This document shows positions 60,833 through 64,000 of a stretch of DNA of 64,000 nt, in pieces. The translations under genes and the position numbers were made by a program. The first letter of the stretch is position 1, and the number at the start of each line of letters is the position of its first letter. The notes beneath the pieces were generated by a model. That model had not been told where the DNA came from and searched no databases. It saw only the letters and a program-made list of their open reading frames with translations. Location: positions 992,001 through 1,056,000 of the forward strand of contig CANLWK010000002.1 of assembly GCA_947494805.1 (NCBI GenBank), given 5' to 3'. Source of the DNA: an uncultured Croceitalea sp. GTDB lineage: Bacteria > Bacteroidota > Bacteroidia > Flavobacteriales > Flavobacteriaceae.

Positions 60833-61500
60833 TAAGTAGGCGGAAGAAAGAATATCCAGATTATTGGAACGAGTACGAGGCCTCTTTCTACAACGGTCTA
60901 TCAAAAAACGTTGGCAATGTCAACTTTGTAGTTTTAGATACCGAAACGACAGGTTTTGATGTAAAAAGGGATAGAATTTTAAGTATCGGTGCGCTGAGAA
61001 TCAAGAACGGCACCATCAATGTAAGGGAAAGTTTTGAAGTCTTTATTGAACAGAAACATTTTGACGAAAAAACCGTTGCAATCCATGGTATCTTAAAGAA
61101 AGGGAAAGTAAAACAGGTCAGCGAGCTTGAGGGATTAAAAAGGCTGTTGTGCCTTTTAAAAAATGCAGTGTTAATTGCCCATCATGTTGGTTTTGATGTA
61201 GGTATGCTGAACCAAGCCCTAAAACGAAACGGGTTGCCAAAACTAAAGAACAGAACTTTGGACACCGCAGTATTGTACAATCGGTCGTTGCCCCAAAGGG
61301 AGCAAAAAATCAATGGTCACTTTACGTTGGATGAGCTAGCTGCTAAATTTGATATAAGCACTACCGACAGGCACACTGCACTTGGGGACGCCTATATAAC
61401 GGGCATTGCCTTTTTACACATACTGTCAAAACTAAAACCTGCCTCCACACAGAATTTGTTGAAGAGAGACAGGTTTTCAGGATTCTGGCGCCCTTTCTAG
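60829..61500 (+). CDS. DnaQ-type 3'-5' exonuclease
   Basis: 223 residues of the DEDDh exonuclease superfamily. ExoI VVLDTETTGFD (about 34-44), ExoII AHHVGFDVGML (about 125-135), ExoIII RHTALGDAYIT (about 184-194) with His and Asp. No polymerase domain or UvrC part, so a stand-alone epsilon-like protein. Coupled with the DUF294 gene by an ATGA overlap; convergent with acs by 4 bp. Confidence 0.92.
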   Translation: MISRRKKEYPDYWNEYEASFYNGLSKNVGNVNFVVLDTETTGFDVKRDRILSIGALRIKNGTINVRESFEVFIEQKHFDEKTVAIHGILKKGKVKQVSELEGLKRLLCLLKNAVLIAHHVGFDVGMLNQALKRNGLPKLKNRTLDTAVLYNRSLPQREQKINGHFTLDELAAKFDISTTDRHTALGDAYITGIAFLHILSKLKPASTQNLLKRDRFSGFWRPF

Positions 61501-63404
61501 AGCGCTTCTTTCATAATTTCATCAACGACTTCAGGATTCAACAATGTCGACGTATCTCCTAAATTACTAGTGTCCTTTGATGCTATTTTACGTAGAATAC
61601 GTCTCATGATTTTTCCACTTCGGGTTTTAGGAAGCCCGGGCACAAACTGAATTTTGTTCAGTTTTGCAATAGGCCCGATATGTTCGGTAATCATTTGATT
61701 GATTTCCTTTTTCAAATTATCGCGATCACGAGATTCTCCAGTTTCCTTCAGAATCACATAACCGTATAACGCATTGCCCTTGATATCATGGGGGAAGCCA
61801 ACAATGGCCGATTCCGCAACGGCCGGATGTTCATTAATGGCGTCTTCAATAGGCGCCGTACCCAGATTGTGTCCTGAAACGATGATAACATCATCTACAC
61901 GCCCCGTAATACGGTAATAGCCCACCTCGTCACGCAAGGCACCGTCCCCAGTAAAATACATGTTCTTAAATGCAGAGAAGTAAGTGTCTTTGTAGCGCTC
62001 ATGGTCGCCCCAAATTGTTCGTGCCATCGAGGGCCATGGAAATTTGATGCATAACCTACCATCTACTTGATTGCCCCTTATTTCTTGTCCGTTTTCATCC
62101 ATAAGCGCTGGTTGTACGCCTGGCATGGGCAACGTTGCGTAGGTAGGCTTTGTTGGTGTTGAAAAGGGTATTGGCGAAATCAAGATACCGCCCGTTTCGG
62201 TCTGCCACCATGTATCAACGATAGGGCATTTTTTCTCACCCACATGGTCATTGTACCAGTGCCAAGCCTCTTCATTGATAGGCTCCCCAACCGTACCCAG
62301 TACTTTTAAACTAGATAGGTCATATTGGGTAACATAATCTAAATTTTCTTTTGCCAAGGCCCTAATTGCGGTCGGTGCCGTGTAGAACTGCGTAATCTTA
62401 TGTTTTTGCACCACATCCCAAAAACGTCCAAAATCGGGATAGGAAGGGACACCCTCAAACATCACTGTGGTGGCACCGTTGGCCAAAGGTCCATAGACAA
62501 TATACGAGTGTCCGGTAATCCATCCAATATCGGCGGTACACCAATAAATATCATCCTCACGGTATTGAAACACGTTTTTAAAGGTATAGGCCGTATAGAC
62601 CATATAACCGCCGGTAGTGTGCATCATACCCTTCGGCTTACCAGTGGATCCTGAAGTATACAAAATGAACAAGGGGTCTTCAGCGTCCATCACTTCTGGC
62701 GGGTAGTCGCCATAGGCTTTTTCTAAAAGTGGGGCAAGCCATTCATCCCTACCATCTTTCATGGTGATGTCAGAATTAATGCGCTTGGCCACTAAAACAC
62801 TTTCAACACCCGGGCAACTCTCTAGGGCATCATCAACAATACCTTTCAAGTCAATGGTTTTGGCACCGCGGTAGGATCCATCAGAAGTCAATACCATTTT
62901 TGCGCCACAGTCATTGATTCGGGTCGAAAGCGCCGTAGACGAGAATCCTGCAAAAACCACGGAGTGCACGGCCCCGATTCGGGCACAGGCCAACAACGAA
63001 ACAGCCAATTCAGGTATCATGGGCAAGTAAATAACGACCCTATCCCCTTTTCTGATTCCTTTATCATGCAAAACATTTGCCATTTTACAAACCCTTTCCC
63101 GCAATTGCTTATAGGTAATATGTTCTGCCTCTTCATTAGGGTCATTGGGCTCAAATAGAATCGCTGTCTTGTCCCCACGAATATGCAAATGCCTATCAAT
63201 GCAATTTTCGGTAATGTTCAATTTGGCTCCATCAAACCATTTGATTTCTGGTTTAGAAAAATCCCAATCCAAAACCTTATCCCATTTTTTGCGCCATAGA
63301 AAATGCTCTTCAGCTATTTCTTCCCAGAAGTTTTCAGGATTTCTGACCGATTTGCGATATACTTGATAGTATTCTTCTAAATGTTTGATATGATAGTTAC
63401 TCAT
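61497..63404 (-). CDS. acs: Acetyl-CoA synthetase
   Basis: 635 residues, cytoplasmic. Makes acetyl-CoA from acetate, ATP and CoA through acetyl-AMP. Motifs: YTSGSTGKPKGMMHTTGG (P-loop-like A3, about 250-267), DTWWQTETGG (A5), YFTGDGALRD (A7 hinge region), and LPKTRSGKIMRRILRK with the catalytic/acetylatable Lys near the end. Full length for Acs. ATG at 63404; the 5' end overlaps the upstream acyl-CoA synthetase by 8 bp, so two ligases are translated from one message. Its stop overlaps the exonuclease gene. Confidence 0.97.
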   Translation of the reverse strand: MSNYHIKHLEEYYQVYRKSVRNPENFWEEIAEEHFLWRKKWDKVLDWDFSKPEIKWFDGAKLNITENCIDRHLHIRGDKTAILFEPNDPNEEAEHITYKQLRERVCKMANVLHDKGIRKGDRVVIYLPMIPELAVSLLACARIGAVHSVVFAGFSSTALSTRINDCGAKMVLTSDGSYRGAKTIDLKGIVDDALESCPGVESVLVAKRINSDITMKDGRDEWLAPLLEKAYGDYPPEVMDAEDPLFILYTSGSTGKPKGMMHTTGGYMVYTAYTFKNVFQYREDDIYWCTADIGWITGHSYIVYGPLANGATTVMFEGVPSYPDFGRFWDVVQKHKITQFYTAPTAIRALAKENLDYVTQYDLSSLKVLGTVGEPINEEAWHWYNDHVGEKKCPIVDTWWQTETGGILISPIPFSTPTKPTYATLPMPGVQPALMDENGQEIRGNQVDGRLCIKFPWPSMARTIWGDHERYKDTYFSAFKNMYFTGDGALRDEVGYYRITGRVDDVIIVSGHNLGTAPIEDAINEHPAVAESAIVGFPHDIKGNALYGYVILKETGESRDRDNLKKEINQMITEHIGPIAKLNKIQFVPGLPKTRSGKIMRRILRKIASKDTSNLGDTSTLLNPEVVDEIMKEAL

Positions 63405-64000
63405 GTTGTTTGGTTTTAAATATTCCTATGTTGTTTTTTTGATATACATTTTCAATTTCGTCTATTATCGCCACGTCATCTATGGTAGATGGAATCTGAT
63501 ACTCATCTTTATCGGCAATGTTTCTGAGTAATTTACGAAGTATTTTTCCAGATCTGGTCTTCGGTAATCGTTTCACCACCAAGAGATCCTTGAATGAGGC
63601 CACAGCACCAATTTCATGACGGACCTCTTTCACAATTTCTTGCGAAAGTTCCGTTTCACCTACGGTTACCCCCGACTTTAACACCGCTAAACCCAAAGGT
63701 TTTTGTCCCTTTAATTCACAGTGTACGCCAAAAACAGCACACTCGGCAACAGCCTTGTTTGAAGCTACAACCTCTTCCATTTCAGCGGTGGACAATCGAT
63801 GCCCAGCAACATTGATAATATCATCAACGCGACCGGTAATGAATACATAACCGTCTTCATCAATGTAACCACCGTCTCCTGAAAAATAATAGCCCGGAAA
63901 TTTTTGTAAATAACCACTGACAAAACGCTCTGTATTGTTCCAAACGTCAAGCAAACAACCTGGCGGCAATGGCAATTTCACCAATACATAACCTTCTTGG
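63397..64000 (-). CDS. Short-chain acyl-CoA synthetase (PrpE-like), 5' part outside window
   Basis: C-terminal 201 codons or so; the frame is open to the right edge (QEGYVLVKLPLPPG). Seen: YYFSGDGGYIDEDGYVFITGRVDDIINVAGHRLSTAEMEE and LPKTRSGKILRKLLRNIAD with the conserved catalytic Lys, then a tail. The pattern fits the propionate/acetate-CoA ligase branch (PrpE or a second Acs). Overlaps acs by 8 bp and lies upstream of it in the leftward operon. Confidence 0.9.
   Translation of the reverse strand, partial: QEGYVLVKLPLPPGCLLDVWNNTERFVSGYLQKFPGYYFSGDGGYIDEDGYVFITGRVDDIINVAGHRLSTAEMEEVVASNKAVAECAVFGVHCELKGQKPLGLAVLKSGVTVGETELSQEIVKEVRHEIGAVASFKDLLVVKRLPKTRSGKILRKLLRNIADKDEYQIPSTIDDVAIIDEIENVYQKNNIGIFKTKQHE

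Noticed and set aside
1-64000. CRISPR array
   Set aside because: No regularly spaced short direct repeats were seen in any intergenic region.

Overview
The window comes from a Bacteroidota genome, most likely a marine member of the Flavobacteriaceae. Support for this: promoters of the TTTG-N19/20-TAnnTTTG type, families largely confined to this phylum (DUF4290, START-like, YqgE next to a class IV aminotransferase), short signal peptides ending in AQ or a lipobox Cys, a tRNA without an encoded CCA end, and low to moderate G+C.

Four blocks can be seen. (1) 1-7.98 kb is core chromosome: a leftward DUF493-DUF4290-murA operon, a rightward ATPase-recQ-fmt operon, an HU gene, yqgE, a class IV aminotransferase, a START-like protein and an elongator tRNA-Met with promoter and terminator. 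(2) 8.0-29.06 kb is an AT-rich accessory region directly behind the tRNA. It begins with a frameshifted tyrosine recombinase and continues with about 20 mostly single, unrelated, same-strand genes (beta-lactamase-fold hydrolases, GNAT, DinB, VOC, RibD-like, Crp/Fnr, AraC, CobW, an Asp-box protein, a nucleoside hydrolase). Long non-coding gaps separate most of them and contain related GTTGTAGCCAATT-type boxes, imperfect palindromes and a duplicated AGAAATCA hairpin element. Several gene stubs lie in the gaps. The layout resembles an integron-like gene-cassette array with a disabled recombinase. (3) 29.06-55.6 kb is a second accessory block bounded on the left by a tRNA 3'-half remnant with its terminator and on the right by an internally deleted tyrosine integrase. 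The motif TGCACGCAATTTGCAYGC occurs at both edges. It carries nrfH-nrfA and a fused CcsB-CcsA cytochrome assembly protein (nitrite reduction to ammonium), outer-membrane barrels, an SLC13-type permease, GltS, and a seven-gene leftward operon with an RND efflux pump, a TolC-like protein fused to a substrate-binding-like domain, and a potassium channel. (4) 55.6-64 kb returns to a core-like setting: a hydrolase, a PH-like membrane protein, a channel-gene relic, a CNMP-CBS-DUF294 protein with a DnaQ-type exonuclease, and acs with a second acyl-CoA synthetase.

Working together: nrfH passes quinol electrons to nrfA, and the CcsBA fusion attaches haem, including to the CxxCK site of NrfA. The RND permease, adaptor and TolC-like protein form an envelope-spanning exporter. 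The CNMP/CBS/DUF294-exonuclease pair next to acs is a common arrangement tied to acetate use. Assignments are from reading motifs; no database search was possible.
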